A DNA stretch of 33,166 nucleotides from an uncultured Collinsella sp. (GTDB lineage: Bacteria > Actinomycetota > Coriobacteriia > Coriobacteriales > Coriobacteriaceae): the NCBI GenBank assembly GCA_944321445.1, contig CALULJ010000025.1, positions 1 to 33,166 of the forward strand. The letters run 5' to 3'. Positions within the stretch are counted from its first letter, which is position 1; the number at the start of each line of letters is the position of its first letter. The position numbers and the translations under genes are program-made. The notes below the pieces were generated by a model. The model was not told the origin of the DNA. It did not search any database and saw nothing but the letters and a program-made list of their open reading frames with translations. This document shows, one piece after another, positions 1-7,585 of the stretch.

Positions 1-375
1 GTGGGTTTCCAGATACAGTCGACGGTAACCAAGCTCACAGGCGCGCGCTTCGACGGCGTGGGCGAGGGCGGTTCCCAGCCCCTTACCCTTGGCGGAATCT
101 ATCAGATAGATCTTCTGCAGTTCGGCGCACGCGTCTAGCCCGGGGAACTCCGCCAGGCCGGCGCCGCCCAGCACGGTGCCGGCAGCATTGGTCAGTATGA
201 AATAGGCGCGGCGGTCAGGGGCGGCACCGTAGTAGACGCTCAGATGGTCGAGTTCCGGATCGAAGTACGCGGTCCCGGGAATATCAAGCTGGTAGGCCTC
301 AAGGTTTGCGCGGATGATGGCGGCGATCGCCGCGTCGTCGTCCGCTGTGATCGGCCGGATGATGATGTCGCTCAC
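1..375 (-). CDS. GNAT family N-acetyltransferase (3' end outside window)
   Basis: The minus strand reads from a GTG at 375 for 125 codons without a stop, up to the window edge, so the C-terminus is missing. An AGGAG lies 6 bases before the GTG, which fixes this start. The product begins MSDIIIRPITADDD, a typical GNAT N-terminus. It later has ELQKIYLIDSAKGKGLGTAL, the beta4 strand followed by the acetyl-CoA pyrophosphate-binding loop (Q/R-x-x-G-x-G/A form), and then RRLYLETH, the start of the next strand. It would transfer an acetyl group from acetyl-CoA to an amine; the substrate cannot be read. A repeat dimer begins 15 bases upstream of the start, between this gene and a divergent hydrolase gene. 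Confidence 0.85.
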   Translation of the reverse strand, partial: MSDIIIRPITADDDAAIAAIIRANLEAYQLDIPGTAYFDPELDHLSVYYGAAPDRRAYFILTNAAGTVLGGAGLAEFPGLDACAELQKIYLIDSAKGKGLGTALAHAVEARACELGYRRLYLETH

Positions 376-389
376 GATGCGCTCCTGTG

Positions 390-454
390 TGAGAAAAAAG
401 TGCCTGTCCCTATTTTCCCATCGTGGGAAAATAGGGACAGGCACTTTTTTCCCA
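390..454. repeat. Two 31-bp palindromic repeat units, head to head
   Basis: Units at 390-420 and 424-454 are inverted copies of each other separated by 3 bases. Each has GGGAAAA/TTTTCCC-type arms around the core GGGACAGGCAC (read on one strand); the left unit carries a G-to-A change in its outer arm. Together they form a near-perfect hairpin of about 30 bp per arm. They lie between divergent genes and end 15 bases before the hydrolase start, so they could affect its 5' leader. This is class A of the 31-bp family found across the window. Confidence 0.9.
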
Positions 455-469
455 CGATGGGAGAGGCTT

Positions 470-1285
470 ATGGTCGGGCAGGAGTTCTCAACTGACGGCG
501 GGGTCGTCCGCTATTGGATATCATGCGGCTGTGCGAAAGCGCCGCAACTCGTGTTTCTTCCGGGGCTTACGGCGGACCATCGGCTTTTCGACAGGCAGAT
601 CGAGCATTTCGAATCGCGTGCGAGCTGTTTGGTGTGGGACCCTCCCTCGCATGGATTATCGCGACCATTCAAGCTCGGGTGGAGCATGGCCGACCTTGCC
701 CGGCTGCTGCATGCGATCCTTCAACGCGAGGGATTTACACACCCCGTGCTTATCGGGCAGTCGATGGGCGGTTACGTGGCGCAAGCGTATCTCGATTTGT
801 ATCCAGGTGAGGCCACCGGGTTCATCTCCATCGATTCCTGTCCGTTGCAGCGCGCGTACTACACGGCGGCGGAGCTGTGGGCACTCAAGCACACGCGCGC
901 AATCTACCAGTCGATTCCCTGGAAGATGCTGCTCGACATCGGCTCGCGCGGCTGCTCGACCAGTTCGTACGGGCAGGAGCTTATGCGTCGGATGATGAGC
1001 GATTACTCTAAGCAGGAGTACATCGATCTTGCCGTTTGCGGCTACCGGGCGCTCGCGGAAGCCGTGCTTGCGGGCCGGCCGTACCGCATCGACTGCCCCG
1101 CGCTTCTCATCTGCGGAGACCGCGACGCTGCGGGTTCGGCCAAGCGCTACAACCGAGCATGGGAAAGGCGAGCGGGCCTTCCCATGAGGTGGATTGAAGG
1201 TGCGGGCCACAACTCCAACACCGATGCGCCGGAGTACGTGAACAGACTAATCGGCCAGTTCGTTGACAAGTTGGTGCTAGGTTAA
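470..1285 (+). CDS. Alpha/beta hydrolase
   Basis: This 271-residue protein has the alpha/beta-hydrolase fold signature. An oxyanion-loop-like LPGLTADHRLF is at residues 30-40 and WDPPSHGLSRP at 56-66. The nucleophile elbow GQSMGGY has Ser98, the probable acid is Asp219 in CGDRDA, and the catalytic His247 is in EGAGHN. No signal peptide is seen, so it is probably cytoplasmic. The start at 470 follows GGGAGAGG by 3 bases. The frame stays open upstream through the repeat dimer, but those codons are repeat sequence and are not credible as protein. The substrate is unknown; small esters, lactones or amides are all possible for the family. Confidence 0.88.
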   Translation: MVGQEFSTDGGVVRYWISCGCAKAPQLVFLPGLTADHRLFDRQIEHFESRASCLVWDPPSHGLSRPFKLGWSMADLARLLHAILQREGFTHPVLIGQSMGGYVAQAYLDLYPGEATGFISIDSCPLQRAYYTAAELWALKHTRAIYQSIPWKMLLDIGSRGCSTSSYGQELMRRMMSDYSKQEYIDLAVCGYRALAEAVLAGRPYRIDCPALLICGDRDAAGSAKRYNRAWERRAGLPMRWIEGAGHNSNTDAPEYVNRLIGQFVDKLVLG

Positions 1286-1396
1286 ATCTTGGCGCATGCC
1301 GCAACCGGAACGCAACCGCATGTTGCGCGATAGTTGCTGGGCATTTCGCGTGCTGCCGGATACGATGGAGGCGAAGTCCGATAGGGAGGAGTGGCT

Positions 1397-1753
1397 ATGG
1401 TGCCGTCAGGGTTCGAGGTAATCGTCATCGTCTCGTTGCTGCTCAGCCTCATTCCGCCTGTCCTGTTCGTTGTCGTCTGCGTTTTCGCTATCAGATGGTT
1501 TTTGCGTCAGGAGAAGGCAGCAAAGGACCCCGAGGCGGTGGCGGCACGTCGCACGCTCGGCGAGGTGCTGCGCTCGCGCCGCGAGGGCTGCCATATGACG
1601 CAGGAGTTCGTTGCCCAGCAGATTGGTGTCAGCAGACAAGCAGTGAGCAAGTGGGAGCAGGGGGCGTCCGAGCCGTCGACCACGAATCTCATCAAGCTCG
1701 CGCGCGTGTTCAGTGTGGATCCCGCGGATCTCCTGCGCGAGGTCGAGGGGTAG
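1397..1753 (+). CDS. Membrane-anchored XRE/Cro-type HTH regulator
   Basis: The 118-residue protein begins with one strongly hydrophobic segment (about residues 8-35), followed by basic WFLRQEK. An XRE-type helix-turn-helix lies at about 53-113: TLGEVLRSRR, MTQEFVAQQIGVSRQAVSKWEQG and PSTTNLIKLARVFSVDPADLL. The HTH motif is complete and should bind DNA. The N-terminal helix suggests it does so while tethered to the membrane with the DNA-binding end in the cytoplasm. GGAGGA lies 6 bases before the ATG at 1397; an in-frame GTG at 1391 is too close to that site. The gene ends just before a 31-bp repeat and is convergent with the small membrane protein gene. No ligand or target can be read. Confidence 0.82.
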   Translation: MVPSGFEVIVIVSLLLSLIPPVLFVVVCVFAIRWFLRQEKAAKDPEAVAARRTLGEVLRSRREGCHMTQEFVAQQIGVSRQAVSKWEQGASEPSTTNLIKLARVFSVDPADLLREVEG

Positions 1754-1757
1754 TTCG

Positions 1758-1788
1758 CGGGAAAAAAGTGCCTGTCCCTATTTTCCCG
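1758..1788. repeat. 31-bp palindromic repeat, class A
   Basis: A single unit with arms CGGGAAAA/TTTTCCCG and the GTGCCTGTCCC core. It starts 5 bases after the XRE gene stop. On the other strand it contains the last three codons and stop (AGK-stop) of the convergent small membrane protein gene. Confidence 0.9.
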
Positions 1789-2152
1789 CTTTTTGTCGCA
1801 TGACGCGTTTTTTCGGTGCGCGGGCGGCTTGTTCGGCTTGCTTCAGGCGCTCGACGGCGGCAAGGGCCTCGGCGCCGGGGTCAATAGGCTTATCAGCGGT
1901 TGATCCGGCTTTGCTTGCGCGCCGTTTCTTGGCTGCCATACGCTTGAGGGTCTTTCGCTGTCCACGGAAGATCAAGACGAGTGCGATGACGATGATGAGC
2001 GCGTAGCCGATGCCGTCGAAGTCGAAGTAGACGATTGTGCCTTCCGAGGTGGTCTTCTGTACAAGGCCCATGTCGGCCCATGCGCATGCGGGGGAGGTGA
2101 ACATCATCGCGGCAACGGTCACCGCGATGTCTGTGAATGTTTTACCGGCCAT
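1778..2152 (-). CDS. Small membrane protein of unknown function
   Basis: This 124-residue protein is not recognised. It begins MAGKTFTDIAVTVAAMMF and then has PACAWADM, which resembles a signal peptide with an ACAWA-type cleavage site. A second hydrophobic helix (about residues 48-64, GYALIIVIALVLIFRG) follows, then a lysine/arginine-rich tail to the end. The predicted form is a short extracytoplasmic loop, one membrane helix and a basic cytoplasmic tail. The ATG at 2152 follows AGGAAGG with a 4-base gap, better placed than an in-frame ATG 24 bases upstream. The last codons and the stop are inside the 31-bp repeat, so the native C-terminus may have been replaced. Confidence 0.7.
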   Translation of the reverse strand: MAGKTFTDIAVTVAAMMFTSPACAWADMGLVQKTTSEGTIVYFDFDGIGYALIIVIALVLIFRGQRKTLKRMAAKKRRASKAGSTADKPIDPGAEALAAVERLKQAEQAARAPKKRVMRQKAGK

Positions 2153-2297
2153 CTGACCTTCCTCATGACAGCCCAATAGTCCTCAGCAATCATTTTGCAC
2201 CATGTATAAGATTCGCGTCAGTAAAACCGTCCTAGCAACTGCGAATCGCTTACGTTCTCTCATACAGCAAAAAAGCGAGTTGTTTTGAGGGCTAGGA

Positions 2298-2437
2298 TGC
2301 AAAAAGTCAGGACTTTGGGCGGAATTTTCGCATCGGGTCGAGACAAGCGCCTTTCTGACCTTGGTGTTTTTGCAGGTCCAGAAGCCGTCCGTATGGAGCC
2401 GGGCCGAAAAATCCGCCCAAAGTCCTGACTTTTTGCA
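2298..2437. repeat. 140-bp element with long terminal inverted repeats, copy 1
   Basis: The ends are near-perfect inverted repeats: TGCAAAAAGTCAGGACTTTG continuing to GGGCGGA on the left, and its complement on the right ending in CTTTTTGCA. They enclose about 85 bp that includes GGGTCGAGACAAGC and a smaller hairpin-like TTCTGACC ... GGTCCAGAA. A second 140-bp copy lies at 23906-24045 in the opposite orientation. One arm position is an A-T pair here and a G-C pair there. It fills most of the 390-bp gap before the response regulator gene. No convincing protein is encoded. It could be a structured RNA or a small non-autonomous mobile element. Confidence 0.85.
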
Positions 2438-2542
2438 GTGCGGGACTGACGATGTCAAATAACCCCTGGGCAATTGTGCGTCGGGCGGGCAGTACGGGCC
2501 ATTCGCTATACTGGGTCGCAACCGATGCGAGAGGAGTCACGC

Positions 2543-3256
2543 ATGGCAGCAACGCGCGCGCTGATTGTCGAGGACGATGCCGATATCAACCAGATTGTCG
2601 CCACGCATCTGGCACGGCACGGCATGGACTGCACGCAGGCGTTTTCCGGCAGCGAGGCGCGTTTGCTCATTGGTGACGACGTCTTTCCGTTCGACATCGT
2701 GGTTTCCGACCTCATGCTGCCGGGCCTCAGTGGCGAGGAGCTCGTCGCCCTCATCCGCGGGCGCGACGCGCACGTGCCCATCATCGTCATCTCGGCGCGC
2801 ACGGCGGCATCCGATCGCATCGACCTGCTGAAGCTTGGGGCGGACGACTACCTCACCAAGCCGTTCGACCTCGATGAGCTCGTGGTGCGCATTGAGGTGC
2901 AGCTGCGCCATCGCGGGCTTGCTGGCGCGGGCGATGACGCGTCGGATGCGTCTGCGGGTGTGTTGCGCTTTCGTTCGTGGGAACTCGATCCAGAGGCGCG
3001 CACCTTTTCGGTAGCGGGCGAGCAGGTAGAGCTCACGCGCATCGAATTCAACATCCTCCAGGCGCTTATCGAGCATCCCAAGCGCGTGTTTTCCAAGCAA
3101 GAACTCTTCGAGCGGGCATGGGGCGAGCCGTACGCTGCCGACGACAACACGGTGAACGTGCACGTGTCCAACATCCGCGCGAAGCTCAAGGCGAGCGGCA
3201 CCGACGGCTACATCAAGACCGTATGGGGCATGGGCTTCAAGCTGCAGGAAGGCTGA
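2543..3256 (+). CDS. OmpR/PhoB-family response regulator
   Basis: The 237-residue protein has a receiver domain at about 1-120 and a winged-helix DNA-binding domain at about 135-237. The acidic pocket is Glu10/Asp11/Asp12, the phospho-acceptor is Asp56 in VVSDLMLPG, and the conserved Lys106 is in LTKPFDL. The C-terminal part ends with DDNTVNVHVSNIRAKL and VWGMGFKL, diagnostic of the OmpR class. The ATG at 2543 follows GAGGAG by 7 bases. The cognate kinase is most likely the one at 5457-6347, encoded beyond the ABC genes; the split order is unusual but the five genes run together on one strand. It probably controls the ABC genes in answer to envelope stress or an antimicrobial peptide, by analogy with such modules. 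Confidence 0.93.
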   Translation: MAATRALIVEDDADINQIVATHLARHGMDCTQAFSGSEARLLIGDDVFPFDIVVSDLMLPGLSGEELVALIRGRDAHVPIIVISARTAASDRIDLLKLGADDYLTKPFDLDELVVRIEVQLRHRGLAGAGDDASDASAGVLRFRSWELDPEARTFSVAGEQVELTRIEFNILQALIEHPKRVFSKQELFERAWGEPYAADDNTVNVHVSNIRAKLKASGTDGYIKTVWGMGFKLQEG

Positions 3257-3370
3257 GTCTAACGCCTCGTCCTTCCTTCTTTATGCTTTCTTAAACTCCG
3301 GATAAGACCTGCTCAAAGGTCGCCTTCCATACTCGTAGGCAACAGATGGAAACGACAGATGGGAGCGACC

Positions 3371-4384
3371 ATGAACGTGATCGATATCCGCGGTCTCACC
3401 AAGCGATATGGGAAGACCTTCGCCGTCGACCACCTGAACATGCGAGTGGCCTCAGGCGACATCTACGGTTTCGTGGGTAAAAACGGTGCCGGCAAGTCGA
3501 CGACCATGAAGATGATCGCCGGCCTTACGACCCCGACCTCGGGCGAGCTCGCGCTGTTCGGCAGCGGCGAGGCGGGTGCCGGCCGCGCCGGCAGCTTCTC
3601 GGCCGCGCCCTCGCGCATCGGCGCGCTCATCGAGGAACCCGGTGTCATGCCCAACTTCTCGGCAGGCGAGAACCTCATGATGAAAGCGCTTGCCATGGGC
3701 GTTGTGCGCCCGCGCGAGCAGGTGGAAGACCTGCTCCAGCTCGTGGGCCTCGAGGCAGCCGGCTCGCGCAAGGTCAAGAAGTTCTCGCAGGGCATGAAGC
3801 AGCGCCTGGGCCTCGCGCTCGCCCTCGTGGGCTCGCCCGACCTGCTGCTGCTCGACGAGCCGTTCAACGGCATGGATCCCGAGACCACGCGCGACCTGCG
3901 CCGCGCACTCGTAAAGCTCAACCAAGAGCGCGGCGTGACCATCGTGATCTCGAGCCACGTGCTCGACCAGCTCATGCGCGTGTGCACGCGCTTCGGCGTC
4001 ATCGCGGCCGGCCGCATGGTGCGCGAGTTCACCGACGATGAGCTGCACGCCACCTGCGGAAGTTCGGTGCGCGTACGGACCGCAGACCCGGCACGCGCAC
4101 TGGCGATCCTCGAGGAACGCCTGGCGGGAGCGACCTTCCGCGTGGAGCCCGACCAGGCCATCGTGGTCAGTGGGGGAGTGCGGCACGCCGCCACGTCCTT
4201 CGGCGGCGCGGCGACCGATCCCGCGGCATCCGGCGCGCCTTCGGTCGAGGACGTGTCCCGCATCTTGCACGATGCCGACCAGGTGGTGCTGGAGCTTTCG
4301 GTGCTCGAGCGCGACATCGAGGACTACTTCGTGGAGCTCATGGACGGCGGCGCCTCTGCGGCGCCCGCTGTGCAGGGGAGGTAG
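3371..4384 (+). CDS. ABC transporter ATP-binding protein
   Basis: A 337-residue nucleotide-binding subunit with a complete ATPase core. Walker A is GKNGAGKST at 36-44, the signature FSQGMKQRL is at 138-146, and Walker B LLLLDEPFNGMDP is at 158-170 with catalytic Glu163. A switch His lies in ISSHVLDQL. The arrangement resembles the BcrA/lantibiotic-immunity ATPases. After the core, about 110 residues form a C-terminal extension containing an alanine/glycine-rich stretch. The ATG at 3371 follows GGGAG by 5 bases; an ATG 12 bases earlier is possible. The gene stops 6 bases before a 25-codon reading frame and is followed by the permease, so the three are probably co-translated. Function: ATP-driven export or removal of a substrate from the membrane. 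Confidence 0.93.
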   Translation: MNVIDIRGLTKRYGKTFAVDHLNMRVASGDIYGFVGKNGAGKSTTMKMIAGLTTPTSGELALFGSGEAGAGRAGSFSAAPSRIGALIEEPGVMPNFSAGENLMMKALAMGVVRPREQVEDLLQLVGLEAAGSRKVKKFSQGMKQRLGLALALVGSPDLLLLDEPFNGMDPETTRDLRRALVKLNQERGVTIVISSHVLDQLMRVCTRFGVIAAGRMVREFTDDELHATCGSSVRVRTADPARALAILEERLAGATFRVEPDQAIVVSGGVRHAATSFGGAATDPAASGAPSVEDVSRILHDADQVVLELSVLERDIEDYFVELMDGGASAAPAVQGR

Positions 4385-4390
4385 GCGCCC

Positions 4391-4468
4391 ATGCTCGATG
4401 CCGTTTTGAGCGCTGCGGTTCTCGGCGCCCTTGCGTATCTTCTCCTCACGACCAGTAAAGGCAGGTAA
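4391..4468 (+). CDS. 25-residue membrane peptide between ABC ATPase and permease
   Basis: An ATG at 4391 opens 25 codons ending in TAA at 4466-4468. The product begins MLDAVLSAAVLGALAYLLLT and ends in a short basic tail (SKGR): one hydrophobic helix with a positive cytoplasmic-type end. GGGGAGG, formed by the last codons of the ATPase gene, lies 9 bases upstream. The permease start is 4 bases after the stop, and its ribosome site lies in the last codons of this frame. Tight coupling on both sides supports a real gene. It might be a small subunit or regulator of the transporter, but no family is recognised and conservation has not been tested. Confidence 0.6.
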   Translation: MLDAVLSAAVLGALAYLLLTTSKGR

Positions 4469-4472
4469 TACC

Positions 4473-5357
4473 ATGCTGAACCTTATCAAATCCGACCTCT
4501 ACCGCATCACCCGCCCGCGCGGTCTGCGCGGCAGCTTCTGGCAGTACGGCATCGCGATCCTTGCCGCTTACGGCATCGTCATGGCCCTCGTGGCCTTCGC
4601 GAACAGCCAGATGTATCTCGACATGACGGGCGGCACCATCGGCGACGTGGTGACGAAGACCTCGCTTACGGTGTATTTCGCGGACATGCTGAACGGTCTG
4701 GTGCCGCTCTGTGTGGCATTTATGGCAGTGGAGCACGCGCTTGCCGAGTTCAAGAACGGCTACATCAAGTCCGTGCTCTCGGCTCGCTCGGGCCGCCTTT
4801 CGTACATCGTGGGCAAGCTGCTGTTCGTGGGCGTGCTGTCTGCGCTCATGATCGTCTTCGCAACGGTTGTCGTCCTGGCGTGCCTGCCGGTGATGGCCGT
4901 CGGGCGACCTGAGTTCATCAATGTGGACGGGCCGTTCGAGATTATCGGCTGGTTCGTGGGCTTCTGGCTCAACACCTGGGCGCTTTCCGCGTGCTCGCTC
5001 ATCCTCGTGTACGCGACCCGCGTGAGCCCGGTGAGCTATATCGGCGCTTTCTGCTTCGCCGCTTCGATCATGCCGCAGACGCTCACGGGCCTCGCGTACT
5101 CCACCGGCGGCATTCTGAGCGTGCTGCAGCCGATCCGCCCGGTGCTCGAGACCCTTGCCGCCTGGATGCCCTCCACGGCGCTCAACAATCTGAGCCAGGG
5201 TGGGCAGCTGTTCCTCAACGCGTCGCTCGGCATCTGGGGAGAGACGGGGTACGCTTTCACCATCGCCCCCGGAATCCAGACGGTCCTCACGGGCATCATC
5301 TGGATCGTTCTCGCCGGCGCCGTCGTGCTCGCCATCTCCCGCAAGCGCGACATCTAA
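4473..5357 (+). CDS. ABC transporter permease (ABC-2-like)
   Basis: The 294-residue protein starts MLNLIKSDLYRITRPRG, a cytoplasmic N-terminus typical of ABC-2/lantibiotic-immunity permeases. About six hydrophobic segments follow, at roughly 25-45, 70-90, 118-140, 160-180, 190-215 and 268-288. It has no ATPase motif and must work with the upstream ATPase, probably as a dimer of each. AAAGGCAGG lies 7 bases before the ATG at 4473, which sets the start. The substrate cannot be read from sequence. Pairing with a two-component system suggests peptide antibiotic sensing and detoxification, as for Bcr/Spa/Nis-type systems, but this is inference. Confidence 0.88.
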   Translation: MLNLIKSDLYRITRPRGLRGSFWQYGIAILAAYGIVMALVAFANSQMYLDMTGGTIGDVVTKTSLTVYFADMLNGLVPLCVAFMAVEHALAEFKNGYIKSVLSARSGRLSYIVGKLLFVGVLSALMIVFATVVVLACLPVMAVGRPEFINVDGPFEIIGWFVGFWLNTWALSACSLILVYATRVSPVSYIGAFCFAASIMPQTLTGLAYSTGGILSVLQPIRPVLETLAAWMPSTALNNLSQGGQLFLNASLGIWGETGYAFTIAPGIQTVLTGIIWIVLAGAVVLAISRKRDI

Positions 5358-5395
5358 TGGGACAATAGAAGCGGTCCCTTTCCTTGGGGAAGTAC

Positions 5396-5435
5396 GGGGC
5401 AGCTCCCGCGCAGAAGCAGCGCCGGGAGGTGCCCC
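5396..5435 (+). promoter_or_regulatory. Strong hairpin between permease and kinase genes
   Basis: GGGGCA pairs with TGCCCC and CTCCCG with CGGGAG (one G-G mismatch), around a loop of about 14 bases, followed by only a short TTT. It lies in the 99-bp gap between the permease stop and the kinase start. It could be a weak terminator or RNA-processing stem that lowers kinase expression relative to the transporter. Function is inferred from position only. Confidence 0.45.
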
Positions 5436-5456
5436 TTTCAGATAACTGGAGGAGCC

Positions 5457-6347
5457 ATGGACACCAGCCTGCTTGCCATCGTCCTGCTCGTGGTCGGGCT
5501 GGGCATGGGCGCGCTGCTTGCCGGGACGCGCTACCTGGGCGAGCTGCGCCGCATCGCGCACTTCCTGCGCGGGCGCGATCCGCAGAGCAACGCGCGCGTG
5601 ACGGCGGGTGGGGCGCCGGGCGTGACGGATCTGGCCGACGCCGTCAATGCCGAGCTCGACCGCAGCGCTCAGGCGCATATCGAGGCGCTCCGTCATCAGC
5701 AGGAGTTCCAGCGCGACCTTTCGGCACTCTCGCACGACATTCGCACCCCGCTCATGGGTGCCAAGGGCTATCTGCAGCTTGCGCGCGACGAGGGGGATCC
5801 GGTCCAGCGCGCCCGGCACCTGGATGCAGCGGCGGCGCGCATCGACGCCACGACGGAGCTGCTCGACCAGCTCTTCGCGTATACGAAGTCGACCGATCCC
5901 GACCTGGCGCTCAAGATGGAACCCGTGGCGCTCGAGCCCTTTGTGGAGGAGATTCTGCTCGGGCAGTACCCGGCCTTCGATGAGCGCGGCTGGGAGCCGC
6001 AGGTCACTTTCGAGGATGCCACGGCGACCCTCGAGGCCGACCGCGAGGCGCTCGCGCGGATTCTCACGAACCTTGTGGTCAATGCGCTGCGCCATGGCTC
6101 GTCGGCGCCGACAATCGTTCAGCGATCAGAAAACGGTCGGGTCCTCCTGGGCATATCCAATACCGTGGAAGACCCGACCGCTATCGATCCGGACCGTCTG
6201 TTCGACCGCTTCTACCAGGCCGATTCCGCTCGCGGCGCCAAGGGCAGCGGCTTGGGGCTGTCTGTTGCGGCCAACCTTGCGCGCGCCATGGGCATGGAGC
6301 TTTCCGCCGAGCTTACGGGCAACACGCTCACCATCACGCTCGGGTGA
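5457..6347 (+). CDS. Sensor histidine kinase with one membrane helix
   Basis: The 296-residue protein has a single N-terminal hydrophobic helix (about 4-24) and no extracellular domain. The phospho-acceptor is His93 in ALSHDIRTPLMGAKGY. The HATPase domain has the N-box ILTNLVVNALRHG at about 200-213, a D/F region with FDRFYQAD, and a G-box with AKGSGLGLSVAANLARAMG. It should autophosphorylate and pass phosphate to Asp56 of the regulator encoded at 2543-3256. With no sensing domain outside the membrane, the signal may come from the ABC permease or from inside the membrane. GGAGG lies just upstream of the ATG at 5457. The stop TGA is the first three bases of a 31-bp-family repeat (TGACAAG...), so the last residues may not be native. 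Confidence 0.93.
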   Translation: MDTSLLAIVLLVVGLGMGALLAGTRYLGELRRIAHFLRGRDPQSNARVTAGGAPGVTDLADAVNAELDRSAQAHIEALRHQQEFQRDLSALSHDIRTPLMGAKGYLQLARDEGDPVQRARHLDAAAARIDATTELLDQLFAYTKSTDPDLALKMEPVALEPFVEEILLGQYPAFDERGWEPQVTFEDATATLEADREALARILTNLVVNALRHGSSAPTIVQRSENGRVLLGISNTVEDPTAIDPDRLFDRFYQADSARGAKGSGLGLSVAANLARAMGMELSAELTGNTLTITLG

Positions 6348-6390
6348 CAAGATTGGACCTGACAAGTTTGGACCTGCCCCCAACTTGTCA
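6345..6390. repeat. 31-bp palindromic repeat, class B, with a half copy
   Basis: A full unit at 6360-6390 has arms TGACAAGTT/AACTTGTCA around the core GGACCTGCCCCC. A left half unit (TGACAAGATTGGACC) precedes it at 6345-6359. The half copy supplies the stop codon of the kinase gene. The full copy abuts the broken 3' end of the ABC exporter remnant on the other strand. Confidence 0.85.
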
Positions 6391-6724
6391 GCTTCTTCAT
6401 GGTGCCCTGGCCGATGGTGACCATGAGGCGGTTGAAGCCGTACGAGGCGAGGATGCCCACGACGAGCAGGAAGGCGAGGCGCGCGATCTCTCCGGCAAGG
6501 CCAGAGAAATCCGTGGAGCCGGAGGCGAGCATCGGCTCGATGTAGTCGTCGATCAGGATTTGGGTGAAGAGCATCGAGCGGTTGATGGCGTAGGCCGACA
6601 CCGCGATGCACGCCACCACGAAGCAGAAGAGCGCGCCGTAGTTTTTGAGCATGTAGCGCAGGGCGCGCATGAGGGCGTCAAAGGAGAAGGACGCCTGCGG
6701 GGAGGTTTGATTCTTGTTCGCCAT
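6391..6724 (-). pseudogene. Truncated ABC exporter, N-terminal fragment only
   Basis: From an ATG at 6724 (AGGAGG upstream, inside the end of the previous gene) about 112 codons read as the start of an ABC half-exporter: a cytoplasmic N-terminus, a first membrane helix around YGALFCFVVACIAVSAYAINRS, a second around LAFLLVVGILASYGFNR, and MVTIGQGTMKKL. That last motif is typical just after helix 2 of heterodimeric exporters. Reading then runs straight into the class B repeat and kinase antisense sequence. The remaining helices and the whole ATPase domain are absent, so it cannot be functional. It was the second gene of an exporter pair with the remnant at 6730-7585. Confidence 0.85.
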
Positions 6725-6729
6725 GGCGT

Positions 6730-7585
6730 TTAGGCCTCCTTTCCGGTGGCGGCATCGTCTGCGGCGGCGCTGGGCACATCGAAGTCTCCCGTGCCTTCCG
6801 CCTGCGACTCAAAGACGCTGCGGTAGATCTCGTTGGTCTCGAGCAGCTCGTCGTGCGTGCCGGCACCGTTCACGCGGCCGCCGGAGAGCACGATGATGCG
6901 GCCTGCGTCCACCACGCTCGAGATGCGCTGCGCGATGATGATCTTGGTCGTGCCGGGGATGTAGGTGCGGAAGGCCTCGCGGATGCGCGCGTCGGTGGCG
7001 GTGTCCACCGCGGAGGTGGAGTCGTCCAAGATGAGGACGCGCGGGCGCTTGAGCAGGGCGCGTGCGATGCACAGGCGCTGCTTTTGGCCACCGGAGAAGT
7101 TCACGCCGCCACGCTCCACGCGGGCGTTCAGGCCGTCTGCCAGCTGGTTCACGAACTCGTCGGCCGCTGCGGCGCGGCAGGCGTCCATGAGCTCCTCGTC
7201 GGTGGCGTGCTCGTTGCCCCAGCGCAGGTTCTCGGCGATGGTGCCGCTGAAGAGCACGTTTTTCTGCAGGACGACCGCGACGTTGTCGCGCAGCGCTTCG
7301 AGGTCGTAGGCGCGCACGTCGACGCCGCCCACGCGCACGCTACCGCCCGTCTTTCCTGTACGCTCGCGTTGAGATCATCGTAGGTGTCGAAGACGCGGTT
7401 GAACACACGCGTGGCGTTCGTCACGATGAGCGAGAACGCGACGATGAGGAAAATCGCCGCCACGATGATGACGGGGGAGAGGTCCATCGAGATGGACAGG
7501 AACATCACGAGGCTCGAGGCGAGCATGACCGGCGTGCGCACCGCGATGCGCAGCAGCATGAGCGGCGTCCTGGAGCATGTCAACA
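6730..7585 (-). pseudogene. ABC exporter remnant with internal deletion and frameshift
   Basis: Two blocks of an ABC half-exporter are joined out of frame. The upstream block (about 7585 to 7355) encodes membrane-domain sequence such as LMLLRIAVRTPVM, then a hydrophobic pair of helices ending in FDTYDDLNASVQ; its first few codons are in another frame, suggesting a one-base insertion near 7565. The second block (about 7348 to 6730) encodes the ATPase domain from GGSVRVGGVDVR onward: Q-loop VVLQKN, signature FSGGQKQRL and Walker B VLILDDSTSAVD. The Asp in place of the catalytic Glu is usual in one half of heterodimeric exporters. Roughly 240 residues, including Walker A, are missing at about 7348-7358. 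Not functional. Confidence 0.82.

Noticed and set aside
390..454. Repeat clusters considered as a CRISPR array
   Set aside because: Units are dispersed singly or as inverted pairs, with no regularly spaced array, no unique spacers and no cas genes.
314..469. An upstream in-frame extension of the alpha/beta hydrolase through the repeat dimer
   Set aside because: The extra residues are coded by repeat sequence and GNAT antisense DNA, and the ATG at 470 has its own ribosome site and gives a normal-length enzyme.
2183..2521. A 112-codon minus-strand frame across the 140-bp element (and a similar one in the second copy)
   Set aside because: Most of it is the inverted-repeat element itself. Frames through the two copies give different, unconserved products, while the base pairing is conserved.
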